This document shows positions 25,417 through 36,112 of a stretch of 64,000 nt of DNA, one piece after another. The position numbers and the translations under genes were made by a program. The notes beneath the pieces were generated by a model. The model was not told the DNA's origin and made no database searches. It saw nothing but the letters and a program-made list of their open reading frames with translations. Numbering within the stretch: the first letter of the stretch is position 1; every line of letters begins with the position of its first letter. The stretch comes from Podocnemis expansa (Eukaryota; Chordata; Testudines; Podocnemididae), in contig ML681981.1 of assembly GCA_007922195.1 (NCBI GenBank), forward strand, positions 11,601,598 to 11,665,597, read 5' to 3'.

Positions 25417-25695
25417 TATAGAATCACAGAAACTGGAAGGGACCATGAGAGGTCATCAAGTCCAGTCCCCTGCCCTCAGGGCAGGACTAAGTACCCTCTT
25501 AAACCATTCTTGACAGGTGTTTGTCTAACCCACTCTTAAAAACTTCCAATGATGGAGATCCCACAACCTCCCTAGACAATTTATTCTAGTGGGCAACCAC
25601 CCTCACAGTTAGGAATTTTTTTCTTAATACCCAGCCTAAACCTCCCTTGCTGTAATTTAAGCCCATATGAACAAACAGACCTCTTCTACACCGAT
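25417..25695 (-). mobile_element. CR1 LINE 3' fragment
   Basis: The minus strand reads into the CR1 3' end. The plus strand shows ATAGAATCACAGAAACTGG, then GTCATCAAGTCCAGTCCCCT, and further on ACTTCCAATGATGGAGATCC. These are the well-known reverse-complemented tail of avian and reptilian CR1. It is a 5'-truncated, non-coding copy. Confidence 0.85.
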
Positions 25696-25772
25696 GTCAC
25701 AAAAGGCCATTAAGTCTGGGCATTTCCAAACAGGGAGAGGGGCTAATTAATGACAAACTAAATGGTTTCTCT

Positions 25773-26090
25773 TAAAAAAAAAAAAAAAAAAAAAACAAAC
25801 CACACAACAACAACAACTTAAGACACTATGCGTCCCAAACCCCGGTGCCAGTGCCCTGGGTCTAGGTGCGGCTCCTGCCTCTCCCAGTCTCCGGCCGGAT
25901 CCAGCCAGAGATCCAGGGCCCGGCCTCACACGGTGGTGGTGGCTGCTTCCAGCCCCTTTCTAGGCTAGGTGGCCCTGCAGCTGCAGCTCCCTGCTCTGTC
26001 CCTGGTCAGGGGCGTGGCCTGCAGTCAGGGGGCGGGGCCTGGGCCGGTGCCCCGGGTCCTTCCCCAGGGCAGCAATGCTCCTTCAAAGCA
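25773..26090. other. Poly(A) run followed by a GC-rich block
   Basis: A run of about 22 A (25773-25795) and a CAACAA simple repeat are followed by about 250 bases of GC-rich DNA with CCCGG and GGGCC motifs and CpG dinucleotides. Open frames on both strands there look compositional. I could not identify terminal repeats. It may be part of a repeat element. Confidence 0.3.
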
Positions 26091-26156
26091 ACACACTATA
26101 AAGATAAAAGGAAGCTTAACACTCTTTGGCTTTGAAGAGAAAAATAATACAACTGT

Positions 26157-26231
26157 AAAACAAACAGGGAGTCTCATGGCACTTAAAGACTAACAGATTT
26201 ATTTGTCTCATGAGCTTTCATGGGAAGATTT
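26157..26231 (-). mobile_element. Penelope-like terminal repeat, short fragment (copy E)
   Basis: A 75-bp piece of the foldback family: AAACAAACAGGGAGTCTC, TGGCACTTAAAGACTAAC, then TCATGAGCTTTCATGGGA. Both the fixed terminus and the opposite arm are missing. No clear target duplication was seen. Confidence 0.65.
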
Positions 26232-27121
26232 TAGACATCTGGTTTTACAGACCTGTCCTCTCCCAAATTAACCATAGTTTGGTAGCTGTTCTCTCCAGAT
26301 ATATAATTTAGGAGAGTCTGGCAAAGCAGAAACTTCTAAATATTTTAAAAGGATTAATCCTGTGCCAGAGAGAATGGGGTTTTGAGTACCCTGCTACTTC
26401 TCTATGTTCTTTTATTACTGGCTCAGATGAATGCTTCAAGTTTACTATCTATATATGTCATATTGACACTGTACAAACATATACCATAAACTTCTGTTGG
26501 GAAAGTCAATAAAAATTATTTTCCCAGACATCTGATCTTCCATAATTCATTTTTCTTGTCCCCATATTTCAGGAATATAGTACTAGTACTAAAGTAGGAA
26601 CAGAAAAACAAGCAGGGGGAGAACATGCTTTACTTCTTATGCTTTGATTCCATCAGAATTATGGCTTAGAGAGAAGTCAGCAAAAATGATTGAAAAGTAA
26701 AGCATAGAATCAGACTTTATAAAGAATGGAATGGAAACTTGCATTATGTCAAACATGCACTGTGTGTCACTAGGGATATTCATAGTTTTTCTTAATTTTT
26801 GATTCTCCAGAGGAGGATACCTTTGAGGGTCCCCCAAAGAGATAACTTCTTAAGGTTTTTTGTAAATCTAGCAGCAGAAGCACAGAGTTCTTTTAAATGT
26901 GATGATGTTTTCTGACAGCCTCTGACTTGACAGCTCAGAAGCTGATCCAGGTCACATAGGTTGGCTAGAAAAAATGGAATTTAAAATAATCTAAAACTGT
27001 GATGGCCCATCTTTTAGAAAACAGGAAAAAAAAAAAAAGGTCTCCTCCTCAAGTATGCATTAGTGTAATGATGGCAAGCCACAAAAAGTAGACTAGTATT
27101 TTGGCACTATCGGGTATGTAA

Positions 27122-27236
27122 AATTCTCAGACTCAGACTTTAAGGCCAGAAGGGACCACTGTGATCATCTAGTCTGCTCCCTTGCACACCACAGGTCACA
27201 GATCCTTACCTACCCAATTCCTGAAATAGACCCATT
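27122..27236 (-). mobile_element. CR1 LINE 3' fragment
   Basis: The plus strand reads CAGACTTTAAGGCCAGAAGG, then GTGATCATCTAGTCTGCTCC and CACAGGTCACAGATC. This is the reverse complement of a reptile CR1 subfamily 3' end. It is short, truncated and non-coding. Confidence 0.75.
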
Positions 27237-27341
27237 TTAAGAGTTCAGATTAGCTTGACTGCATGGGCATAGCCTGTAGGAAGCAACTCTGTGCCCATGA
27301 AGGAATTTCAAGAAAGTCTTAAGAGTTTCTAGACAGGGGGG

Positions 27342-27366
27342 AAAAAAAAAAAAAAAAAAAAAAAAA
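27342..27366. repeat. Poly(A) run
   Basis: Twenty-five consecutive A residues preceded by GGGGGG, within a CPEB3 intron. No retroposed gene body is recognisable next to it. Confidence 0.85.
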
Positions 27367-27544
27367 TCAGATAAAGAACCAATTTTACTAATCGTATGGT
27401 CATCTTAAAGGAAGCGCTACACTACAGGTGGCAATAGCCATTCATGGTTTAGTGAGTTTGTGAGAAGGACAGTGTCAGATTAGAATTTTGTTATTTAAAA
27501 AACTATTTCCTAATTTCAGTTAAAAATGTTCACTTTCAGTGCTG

Positions 27545-28380
27545 CTTTGGGCAAAAAAAGTGCCAGGCTGGAAGCATGGGTATTGATGGTCCCCCTTTCA
27601 TATTCCACTGCTCCTCCAGCTGTGAGCCCAGCTTTCTAGCCCAAGGCACAGTGGCATACAAGGGGAGAGGGGACAATGCCCTACCACTGGTGGGGGGGAA
27701 GGGGCTCACTGGATCCCCACTCAGAGGACTCACCCTCTATTCCTGGGGGGTGGGGTGGGGTGGCTGTGCTGCCCTCCCACCAAATTAAATTGTTAAACTC
27801 TGCCTAGGTTTGTAATATATAAAACATGTACAAGTTAGGACAGGTGAACAAGGGTGGGAAAGAGGCAGAACAGAACAGGATAGTTAGGAAGGGATGGAAA
27901 AAGGACAAACAGGCTGACTGAGGGTTAGAGTCACCACAGCAAATCTAAGCCCTTGGCATGGGAGGTCTTAGCATGTGGGCAGCACAGGCAGCTGCCCAGG
28001 GCTGTGCAGGGGGAATGGACCCCCTGCTGGCTCTGTGATGGCCAGGACCCCTGTGGAGGAGCCAGGGACCCAGCAGCCCAGGCCAGGAGGTTGGCGTGTG
28101 TCCCAGCAACACCCAGAGGGGGGCCAGGGACACAGCAGCAGGGCCAGGCTGGCAAAGCCTGGTGGGGGACTCAGGAGCCTGTCGGCAGCCCAAGTAGGGA
28201 GCTGTGAGGCCAGAAGCCCAGCAGGAGGGGGTCCAGGGACCTGGCAGCAGCCTTAACAGGGACCGGGAGGCTGGCAAGGGCCCCAGTGGTGCCCAGCTAG
28301 GGGGCTGGGAAGCTGGAAGCCTGGCAACAGCAGCACTGGGAGGGCTGGTGGTGGGAGGAGGGGGGCCATTTCAAGCATTG
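27545..28380. other. GC-rich block with degenerate minisatellite-like structure
   Basis: Between about 27960 and 28350 the motifs GGGGCCAGGGAC, CCAGCAGC, AGGCTGGCAAGG and GGGCTGGGAAGC recur with spacings of roughly 35-50 bases, suggesting an eroded tandem array. The part at 27.55-27.78 kb is GC-rich without clear periodicity. Several overlapping open frames on both strands are compositional by-products, and none matches a family I know. Confidence 0.4.
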
Positions 28381-28954
28381 ATATGTTGTTCTAGTGCATG
28401 AAAACCTTGAGAATGAAACTTACTAGTTATTTTCATTTTCCTGGGTGATGTGCAAAGAAAAGAAACTAAGTTTGTGTTCTAATTCTACTAACTACTATTA
28501 ACTGTGGGCAGGGAGGAGGAGTTATTCATAACACAGGTCAAGAAATTTGTTTAATTAAATTATTTTTGCCTGATATAAAAGCATCACTTTAAGTGATAAC
28601 TGTATATGACAATTTCTACATTTTTAATGTCGAAAACATGGAATCTTTCTACCAAACAAAAGTGACTCCTATTGCAGGCAAGGGGTCAGTGAAGTAACAC
28701 AACTTAGTACCTAGTAAGTGTTCTCAGATTCTTTAATAAAACAGGAAAATTTATCCTTTAGATAGTGCATAGACAAACTGGCAGTAGGGATTCTGTCTAA
28801 AACAAGCAACAAAGATATTGGTCACAGTGAAAAGGTACCATCGCTGTACAAGGAACCTAGAAGTTTCAGAAAAAAGATTTACTATATTGATGTCAGATGT
28901 TCTAAATTAAATTAATATTAGAAGCTTGCGTATTAATATCTCAATAAGTTAAAG

Positions 28955-30096
28955 AAGTGTGGGCTGGATGAATGCACTACAATATGGATACAAAGCTGGC
29001 TAGATCATTGGAAAAAAACAACAAGCAGTTGTGTGGCACTTTTGAAGTGGAAATCCATCAACTTACAGAAACAACTCGCTCAGACTTAGATCATTGGAGT
29101 CAATGTACTGATGAAAGGCTAGTTAGCAGCCACTAAGATGAGTGCTGCTGGGATTTGCGCTAAGGCCAGTTCTGTTCAACATCTTCACTGATTTGGCGAA
29201 TGAGGTGAACTGCATCCTTGGCTAATTTACAGATGACTCTAAACTGGGGGGGAGTGGTAGATATGCTGGAAGGTAGAGATAAGGGACAGTGACGTAGACA
29301 AATTGGAGGATTGGCCAAAATAAATCTGATGAAGTTGGACAGGTACAAAGGCAGAGGCTTGTGCTTTGAACAGAAGAATCTTGTACACTGCTACAGCCTG
29401 GGTAGGCAGCAATTGCACAGAAAAAGACCTGGGGATTACAGTGGACAAGAAGCTGTACATAAGTCAACAATGTGCCCTTCTTGCCTAGAAGGCTAACGGT
29501 ATATTGGGCTGCATTAGTAGGAGCACTGCCAGCTGATCAAGAGAAGTAATTATTCCTCACTATTCGGCACTAGTAAGATGACCTTTTCAATGCTGTATTC
29601 AGTTTTGGGCTCCCCACTGGATGTGGACAAATTGGAGAGAGAGTCAGCGGTAGGCAACAAAAATTATTAGGGGGCTGGAGCACATGACTTACAAGGAGAG
29701 GCTGAGGGAACTAGGCTTGTTAGGCTGCAGAAGGGAAGAATGAGGTGGGCATTTGATAGCTTTTAACTGTCTGAAAGAGGATTCCAAGGAGGATAGACAT
29801 AGGCTGTTGTCAGTGGTAAAAGGTTACAGAACCAAAAATCAATGGTCTCAATTTTTTAGTGGGGAAGGTCTAGGTTGGACAGCAGGTAAAACTTTTTCAC
29901 TAAGATTGTGGTGACATACTGGAATGGGTTACCTAGGGAGGTGATGGAATCTCCATCTATAGAGATTTTTAAGGTGCAGCCTGACAGAGTCCTGGCTGCG
30001 ATGGTTTTATTGGAATTGATCCTGCTTAAAGCACAGAGTTGGTCTAAATAACCTTTTGAGGTCTCCCAACCCTATCTTCTGTAATTCTATGAAAAC
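28955..30096 (+). mobile_element. CR1 LINE, 3' part, decayed
   Basis: The plus strand carries the distal CR1 ORF2 and 3' UTR. GGGCTGGATGAATGCACTAC and AAAGCTGGCTAGATCATTGG come first, then GCCAGTTCTGTTCAACATC (the VLFNIF region of the RT). Further along are GAGAGGCTGAGGGAACTAGG, ACTGGAATGGGTTACCTAGG and the tail TGTAATTCTATGA near 30090. Frameshifts and stops break the reading frame. A 75-bp insertion with its own duplication sits at 29012-29086. Confidence 0.9.
29012..29086 (-). mobile_element. Short retroposed insert inside the CR1 copy
   Basis: The 11-mer TAGATCATTGG occurs on both sides (29001-29011 and 29087-29097) and interrupts the CR1 sequence exactly once. The insert reads, on the minus strand, AAGTGCCACACAACTGCTTG followed by oligo(T). 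That is the inner part of the Penelope-like terminal repeat, with a different tail from the other copies. Confidence 0.7.
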
Positions 30097-30639
30097 ACCA
30101 AAAAATGGTTGGCTTGTTTTGGAAAAGCTGTAAATTCACTGTTTGAAGGTATTTTTCAAACACAAACTACAATTCATAGGAGACCTAGAAAAAAAAATCT
30201 AGACAAAAGCAGTTAAGCCCAGTTTCATCTCTTTTTAATGGCTTCATTAGAACTTAGAGAACTGGGTTTGATTTTCAGAAATGTTGAGCAATATGAACTC
30301 CTATTTAAGTCAGTGGGAACTTAAAGTATTTAATTGAGTTGCAATAAAAAAGCAGGACCCAAATTCAAGGATATTATGCAAATTTTAGCCTTAAAAGTTT
30401 ACTGTAATTTCTAGTACTAAACAAGTGAGTCATTATTTTTAGTACTAGTTAATTTCAAAAGTCAGCATTTCTCAAAAGTTATATGATTACTGTTAAGGAC
30501 AAAAGAAACTGACATGCTTCGAAAGTAAACCATAAATTCTTCAAAATTACTGAAACAGATTAAGTTATCATAGTCTCAGAATCTGAATTCAGTTACTGAC
30601 TGTATGGTCTAGCCTAACTTTTCTTCCGTTTCCACTCAC

Positions 30640-30754
30640 CAGCTCGGAGGGGACGTGGAACTCCCCCTACAAAGATAGTTTTTCTTGGGTCCAAAGGCTG
30701 AGAACCATCCATTACAAAGTCACTGTCACTCAAGTTCCAAGGTCGAATTTGCAC
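30640..30754 (-). CDS. CPEB3: CPEB3 exon: RRM1-RRM2 linker and start of RRM2
   Basis: 115 nt in phase 0: 38 codons plus one base (G) that is completed by TT in the next exon to give Val. It encodes VQIRPWNLSDSDFVMDGSQ, the linker strand typical of CPEB2-4. DPRKTIFVGGVPRPLRA follows, with the RNP2 motif TIFVGGV of RRM2. The acceptor is TTTCAG and the donor GTGAGT. The linker helps orient the two RRMs on RNA. Confidence 0.95.
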
Positions 30755-33211
30755 CTGAAAGAAAGATGTCAACTTTGTCTTTACCTTTTTGCTAACTTAC
30801 CTTACTAAAAGTAATGAGAATTAAAAACCTAAATATTTGCTTATGTAAAATTTGACTAGGGCCACAGATAATTTTTTAAGGTAAAATGATAGAATGTGAA
30901 AATAAAAACAATGCAAGTACATCTTTTATCTAGTGGAGGTATTCAAAAGACACAGCTGTGTGCTTACTTCACACGGGTTGACAATACATTTATCACCCCT
31001 AAAGGCCAGGTTTGAGTTAGATTTCCTCATGCAAATGCAGCTACCCCATTCTTGCCCTTCTCCACTCTCTCCTCCAGCCTCCTTTATTAGGAAAGTGAAA
31101 TATGCAAAAGGACCTTCAAAGCATTTATCATTCATAGGATGAACTTAGGGATGCAGGTTGAACATTCAGCTTTTTTCTAGTCACAAACAAACAATTTTTA
31201 AAAGTCTAAAAATGAGGAGAGGAAGTTGAAATAATTCCTGTGTTTAAGCTAAGAGGATTTCTTAAATGGAAGCATACTTGTTCAGTTAGTTAAGCAGCCA
31301 GATGGTAGACAGTTGGACAGGAAGTCCTCAGATTATACCAAACTAACAACTCTGTTCAAGAGCTATTTGGATAAGCCTGCTCACCAGTACAACCTACAAA
31401 AACTGTGTAAGCAAAATCTGGATTTGTGATTGCTTTTTAGTTTTCATTCACCCATGCTGTGTAATCTGATTCAAAAAGGCCTCAGTGACCCTTTTACAGT
31501 TCATGAATTTGGTGAATAAGTACTCTGGAAAGATTATGCATGCATGTTAACTTTAACATAGATGATAATTACAATTACAGATAGACTAAGGCCCTAATCT
31601 TGCAAGAAATTAAGCACATAATTCCAATACTTATATGACGAGCTCCACTGACTAAATGTTTACAGGACTGCAACCCAAGCTCCTCAGTATGTCCTAATTT
31701 TTTCGTTTTGTTCTGTTTTTTAAATTGAAAGGGCAAATTAAGAGTTGTGCTCATGACAGCTGATCTCAACAGCTGGTAAATGATTGATATTCTTCCTTGA
31801 AACAAAAACTAGAACTAGGCTACACGTACATAAATGTTTAGAGAAATACTTCACATTAATGATCTGAACTGACCGTTGGTATTTGTCATTATTTCTGCAA
31901 ATTAATGAAGTAAGAATTATTTAAGATTACGGCCCTTCTTAAAAAAAGATCCACAGATGGTTTTCAAACCCTCTTTATGTATAGCTGTCTACTTAAAAGA
32001 CTGGTAGTACAGGCGAAGTCCTCTAAATACAAGATTTAACACAATCGACAGTTCCAGAGAATTTCTAGTACCGTCCCACTGGTAGTTCTGAACAGGATGG
32101 AACATTTCATTTAAAAAGATTAAGCCTCTACTCTAGCCCAGTTCTGAGCAACATAAGCAAGTTGTGCTTAAGTAGAAATTGTACGTAATTCACCATTATA
32201 TGCAAGCAACTGAAGTTGTTATCCACTGTTTCCAACTGCAGGCTGCAGGAGAATGCTGGATTTTACATACAAAAAGCCAGGGTTTCACTTGAAATGCCAT
32301 ATTACTTTCTAAATGATTTAGAAATACTGTCTTAGTAGATACGCTTTTTCCAATAGTTCATTTTTTTTAACATTCATTAGTAATGAGGACAATCATTTAT
32401 CCTTGATTATAGGGATCCTCGATGAAAGCCTACAGAGTAATTTAGGATTAAAGGGGGAAATACTAAAAAAAAATATCAGACATTCAACCAGCAATACATT
32501 TTGAATGATACTAGAACAAAAAACATATTTAGTTTCCCTAAATACCTGCCTGAACATGTTTATTTTAAAAAATTCCTTTAGAGAAGGATTCAGTTAAAAT
32601 TTGATTAGCTCTAGCAAAATGACTCAGCAAGATACACCTCAAACATATTTTCCTTCTTTCCAGTATTAGTCTGTTCCTCATTTGTCATCAGACGTGCATA
32701 ATTGTATGTTTTTCATTGGTGTTAATAAAGCTTTTATGAATCAAATCTATGTCAAAGCAGACTCCCTCCAGTGAGTGAGAGACATGCAAGATTGTAAATT
32801 GCTTAGCTACAGTAGCACATGCAGATTTGAAAGCAATGAAGTACCTACCAAGCTCCCTAGGTTATTAAAGGGTTTTCTATTTTAAATCAAGAGGTTGGAG
32901 GAGGGGAGGTAATAAAAAGGGCATAAGCAAAGAAACTAAAGTGTATATCCATTTTTATAGGTGACACTAACAGGACACATTCTGTTAGCATATGGTTCCA
33001 GAAGTACCAACATAAAGGTTTAATTAAACTGTGGCATTAGCTTCTGAACAAATTATGCTAACGTCAGAAGGTAAGCAGCATAAAGACACCAACATCACCA
33101 GTTTAACAGTTACATGGGGGGTGGGGGGATGCATGCATGTTTATTTGCTTTTGAACTGGCAAAGATTATAGCAAGTTGGTTAACAGCCAAGACACTTAGT
33201 ACACTGCTTAC
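30755..33211 (-). other. CPEB3: CPEB3 intron (2457 bp)
   Basis: The donor GTAAGC lies next to 33212 and the acceptor TTCTTTCAG next to 30754. It is AT-rich and has no repeat I recognise. Small frames (for example 30926-31142, open on both strands) have no recognisable protein character. I see nothing else. Confidence 0.8.
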
Positions 33212-33330
33212 TGGTTTGTCCTTGATGGTGGGGCTTGACACACATAGGTAAAGTTTTCCATCTTCTTCCAGACAGGCATCTATCAGTGCTTGTACAGAGC
33301 TCTCCTCTTGGAACAGCAAAAAGGCATAAC
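33212..33330 (-). CDS. CPEB3: CPEB3 exon: RRM1 RNP1 strand and C-terminal half
   Basis: 119 nt. The first two bases (GT) complete a Gly codon from the upstream exon, then 39 codons end at CCA (Pro) in phase 0. The product reads (G)YAFLLFQEESSVQALIDA, the RNP1 strand and helix 2 of RRM1. CLEEDGKLYLCVSSPTIK and DKP follow. The RNP1 aromatic residues (Tyr, Phe, Phe) that stack on RNA bases are present. The acceptor is CCAAG and the donor GTAAGC. Confidence 0.95.
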
Positions 33331-34810
33331 CTTGGAAAGGACAAAGACACAAAAAGGAAAAAAAAAAGTAGTACATGAAAACTTTTGAAAAACATGTTTA
33401 AAAAGGGAACACAAAAAAGACATTACAATCAGAGAACTCCAAATATCTTGCAAGCTATTTGTTTTGATAATTTATTAAGATTCTGAATTGCTTTATTTGT
33501 CCCAAAGTACAGAGGGTCATAAGTGTATTATTGTAGCTAACAGTACTGAAGCTAATCCAACAATGAAATGCTTTTGTAGTGAACACTGCCATAAGATCAC
33601 AGGGAGAAGGCAGATTTCCCCACCATGACCTTTATTTTTCTTTCGATGTTGCACACATTGTTGGTGTCCCAATGGAGAAATAAATCCTTCAGAAATTTTG
33701 GTTTTTTGTGTACAGTAAGGCCTCCAAGCAAACACAGAATGGCAGGAAAAGCAGAAAAATTTATCAAAGGTTATCCCATAACTATAAGAGTTCTATGTAT
33801 TGTCCTGTTACAAGTGTTTGTCATCTTAAATAAAGTGGTAGTGTTAAGGCATGTCAATCAGCTATACCGGGTGGGTGGGGGGATTACCACCTGGAAGGGT
33901 CCATGGAATGAAAACCTTCATGCAGATAATTTGAATATTTCCATCCCGAATATACAAACATCGGCAAGAGGAAAAGTGCATATACTCATTCATACTGTAA
34001 CTTTATTTCCTAAATATATGTTTAAATCAAATATTCTTAAAATACATATTCCTCAGTAAAGACCAGAATTTAACCTGTACTTTTAAATTGCCACATCTAT
34101 AAAAGACTACTACATTTTTTGAGATCATGAAACTTTGTTTAGCACATTCAAAAAGGCTCAGACTTCAACTGTTCCTTCTAAAGTAATGAAAATAAAGTAA
34201 TCTTGAGTGCAAACTGTAAACAACTGAAAGATTCTGAAATACAAATATTCTGCTACTAAGATACTATCATATTCTAAATCAAATTTTTATTTTTAGTTGA
34301 AACTACTGAGATACAAGTTGTACAGAAGAAAAATTTAAGCCTGATATATTTTTAAACATGTATCACTAACAGTTAACATTTTGGAATAAAAGTTTTGGCA
34401 TGAATTTTTATTTTTACACTTCGCAATGCAAAATAATGGCTTGGAGATCGGTCAGTTAAGAAAAATCCTACATGTCCTTGTTTGACTACTGTTCAAGAAG
34501 TTCCAACTGGCATTTACCTTCATAAACCAGGCAGTAAAATATATGAAATGGGTGTGTCAGTTTTCTAAGAAGTAGATTCAACTGATTCACTTTTAATAAT
34601 AATATGTATTTAAATTTGACATTGTTTTAGTAAATTGGGGGTATTCTTGGAACCCAGATGCTTTCCATATTCTAACAGCAGCTAAGTGACCAAAAAAAAA
34701 AAATTAATCTTTTATGCTTAATGTCTTTGCTTTTGGATGTAAACCTCACCAAAGTCATTCATGCCTCTGTCACCTTTAAGATGACTTATTGCAGTGCTAC
34801 TATACTGAAG

Positions 34811-35093
34811 CCATATCTACACTGGTAGTGATCAATTTGCAGCCATTAGATCCATTTTTCTGAACTGATTTTAGCAGTTTTGAGACCCGCTAAGTTGATC
34901 TAGAAATCAGTTTAATGTAACTGTGGCATACTGCTACATCAACAGGATTGCATTTCCCACCAGCAAAGCACACTGAAGATGCTGTGCTGAAGGACAGTTA
35001 GGAAATCGATGGGTGTTACACAAGGTACTCTGCATTGCTTGCATAATTCCCAATGACTGCTACCAAATTTCACCACAAGTGTAGATCAGGCCC
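34811..35093. mobile_element. Harbinger-like MITE, decayed
   Basis: The left end GCCATATCTACACTGG and the right end CAAGTGTAGATCAGGC are imperfect inverted repeats of the GTCTACACTGG type seen at 85-411. The interior is non-coding. I could not confirm a 3-bp duplication. Confidence 0.5.
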
Positions 35094-35106
35094 AAGTTAG
35101 ATTTTA

Positions 35107-35175
35107 AGACCATAGACTCATAGAAAATGGAAAGAACCACGTGGAGTCATTGAGTTCAGTCCCCTGCACTCATGG
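35107..35175 (-). mobile_element. CR1 LINE fragment, short
   Basis: The plus strand reads ACCATAGACTCATAGAAAAT, then GTCATTGAGTTCAGTCCCCT. This is the reverse complement of the very end of CR1. It lies directly beside the MITE ending at about 35093. Confidence 0.6.
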
Positions 35176-35354
35176 AAGGACCATCTGGTAATTTATAGCT
35201 AGTAATGAATGCAGCTGCACATTTGTGGGAGATTTCCAGGAGTCTGCATTACATCTGTCCTGCATAAATAGAAGCAGTTACCAAATGATTTCTTACTGAC
35301 TGTTTTGATATTGGCTTTGTTTCACCTTCATAGTTTGGACACTGCTACCATAAG

Positions 35355-35607
35355 ATATGTCTCAGTTAAGTCAACTTAACAAGGTCAACTTAAAGTTGAC
35401 TATTAAGTTGACTTAGAGCCCCCATTTGTTTAAGTTGACTTTGTAAAGCTGACTTAAAATGGCTATGCTGCCTTAAGTCAACTTTAATAGGCACTTTTTG
35501 TTAAGTCAACTTAAGTGAGCACTTAAGCTGAGTTAATGAACTCCAAATGTGGCCATGGAGTTGCTTGCATCGACTTAAGCCTCCAGTGTAGTTATAGTCT
35601 TAGAGAG
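35355..35607. mobile_element. MITE built around a TTAAGTTGACTTAA palindrome array
   Basis: About nine full or partial copies of the palindrome TTAAGTTGACTTAA or TTAAGTCAACTTAA occur in 250 bases, in both orientations. The right end CCAGTGTAGTTATAGTC resembles the Harbinger-like TIR of the 85-411 element; the left end (GATATGTCTCAG) is weakly complementary. It has no coding capacity. Confidence 0.6.
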
Positions 35608-35734
35608 TTTCTCTCTTCACGAAAGTCTGTAGCAACTGCTGGAGCGAGCATTCTTCTTAGAAACAGGAGGCCTGTTAGCAGAATATTCTCAGTCAGAGGC
35701 CTTTGACTCAAAAAGACTCTTCCTGCTCCTTAGT

Positions 35735-36028
35735 TCCAAATGGGCAGCTGTGTTAGTCTAGTTCAGCAAAACAGGCAAGGAGTCCTGTGGCACTTCTAAA
35801 GACTAACAAATTTATTTATTGCATGAGCTTTCATGGGAGAAAATCCCACTCTGTTGGATGCTTTGAAGATGGGGGAACTTACACAACCGAAGGAAATAAA
35901 TGCAGGGAAGTTTACATCATAGGATCAGGTCACACTAACAGCAAATCAAAGCAGTTAAGATTCAAACTAGTGAACAGCACATTGAAGAAGATGAGATCAA
36001 ATCATCTGTTGTAATAAAAAAAATTCAA
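35735..36028 (-). mobile_element. Penelope-like terminal repeat with inner region (copy F)
   Basis: It starts at the fixed terminus (CCAAATGGGCAGCTGTG). It runs through GGAGTCCTGTGGCACTTC, ATTGCATGAGCTTTCATGG, GCTTTGAAGATGGGG, AATAAATGCAGGGAAG and AGGATCAGGTCACACT into the AATCATCTGTTGTAATA segment. This matches the left arm of the 47.6-kb copy but has no second arm. Only AGTTCC is shared at both ends, so the target duplication is unclear. Confidence 0.7.
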
Positions 36029-36078
36029 AGTTCCTATTTAGCCCTAAAGGTACATAGTCATAATTGCAAATAAGTAGT

Positions 36079-36112
36079 AAATGAACTCTAGCTGCAGAAC
36101 TAGAGTTCATTT
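36079..36112. repeat. Perfect 13-bp inverted repeat (hairpin)
   Basis: The arms AAATGAACTCTAG and CTAGAGTTCATTT are exact reverse complements around the 8-base loop CTGCAGAA. It lies just beyond the end of the Penelope-like copy ending near 36028. The function is unknown. Confidence 0.85.

Larger units (their letters stand above)
23543..30639 (-). other. CPEB3: CPEB3 intron (7097 bp)
   Basis: The donor GTGAGT lies next to 30640 and the acceptor TTTCTCACAG next to 23542. The intron holds CR1 fragments (25417, 27122 and 28955), a Penelope-like fragment at 26157, poly(A) runs and two GC-rich blocks (25.83-26.09 and 27.55-28.38 kb). I see nothing else coding or structured in 23.5-25.4 or 30.1-30.6 kb. 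Confidence 0.85.

Noticed and set aside
33625..34059. 144-codon open frame on the plus strand
   Set aside because: The translation has no family resemblance and lies in an AT-rich intron; it looks like chance.
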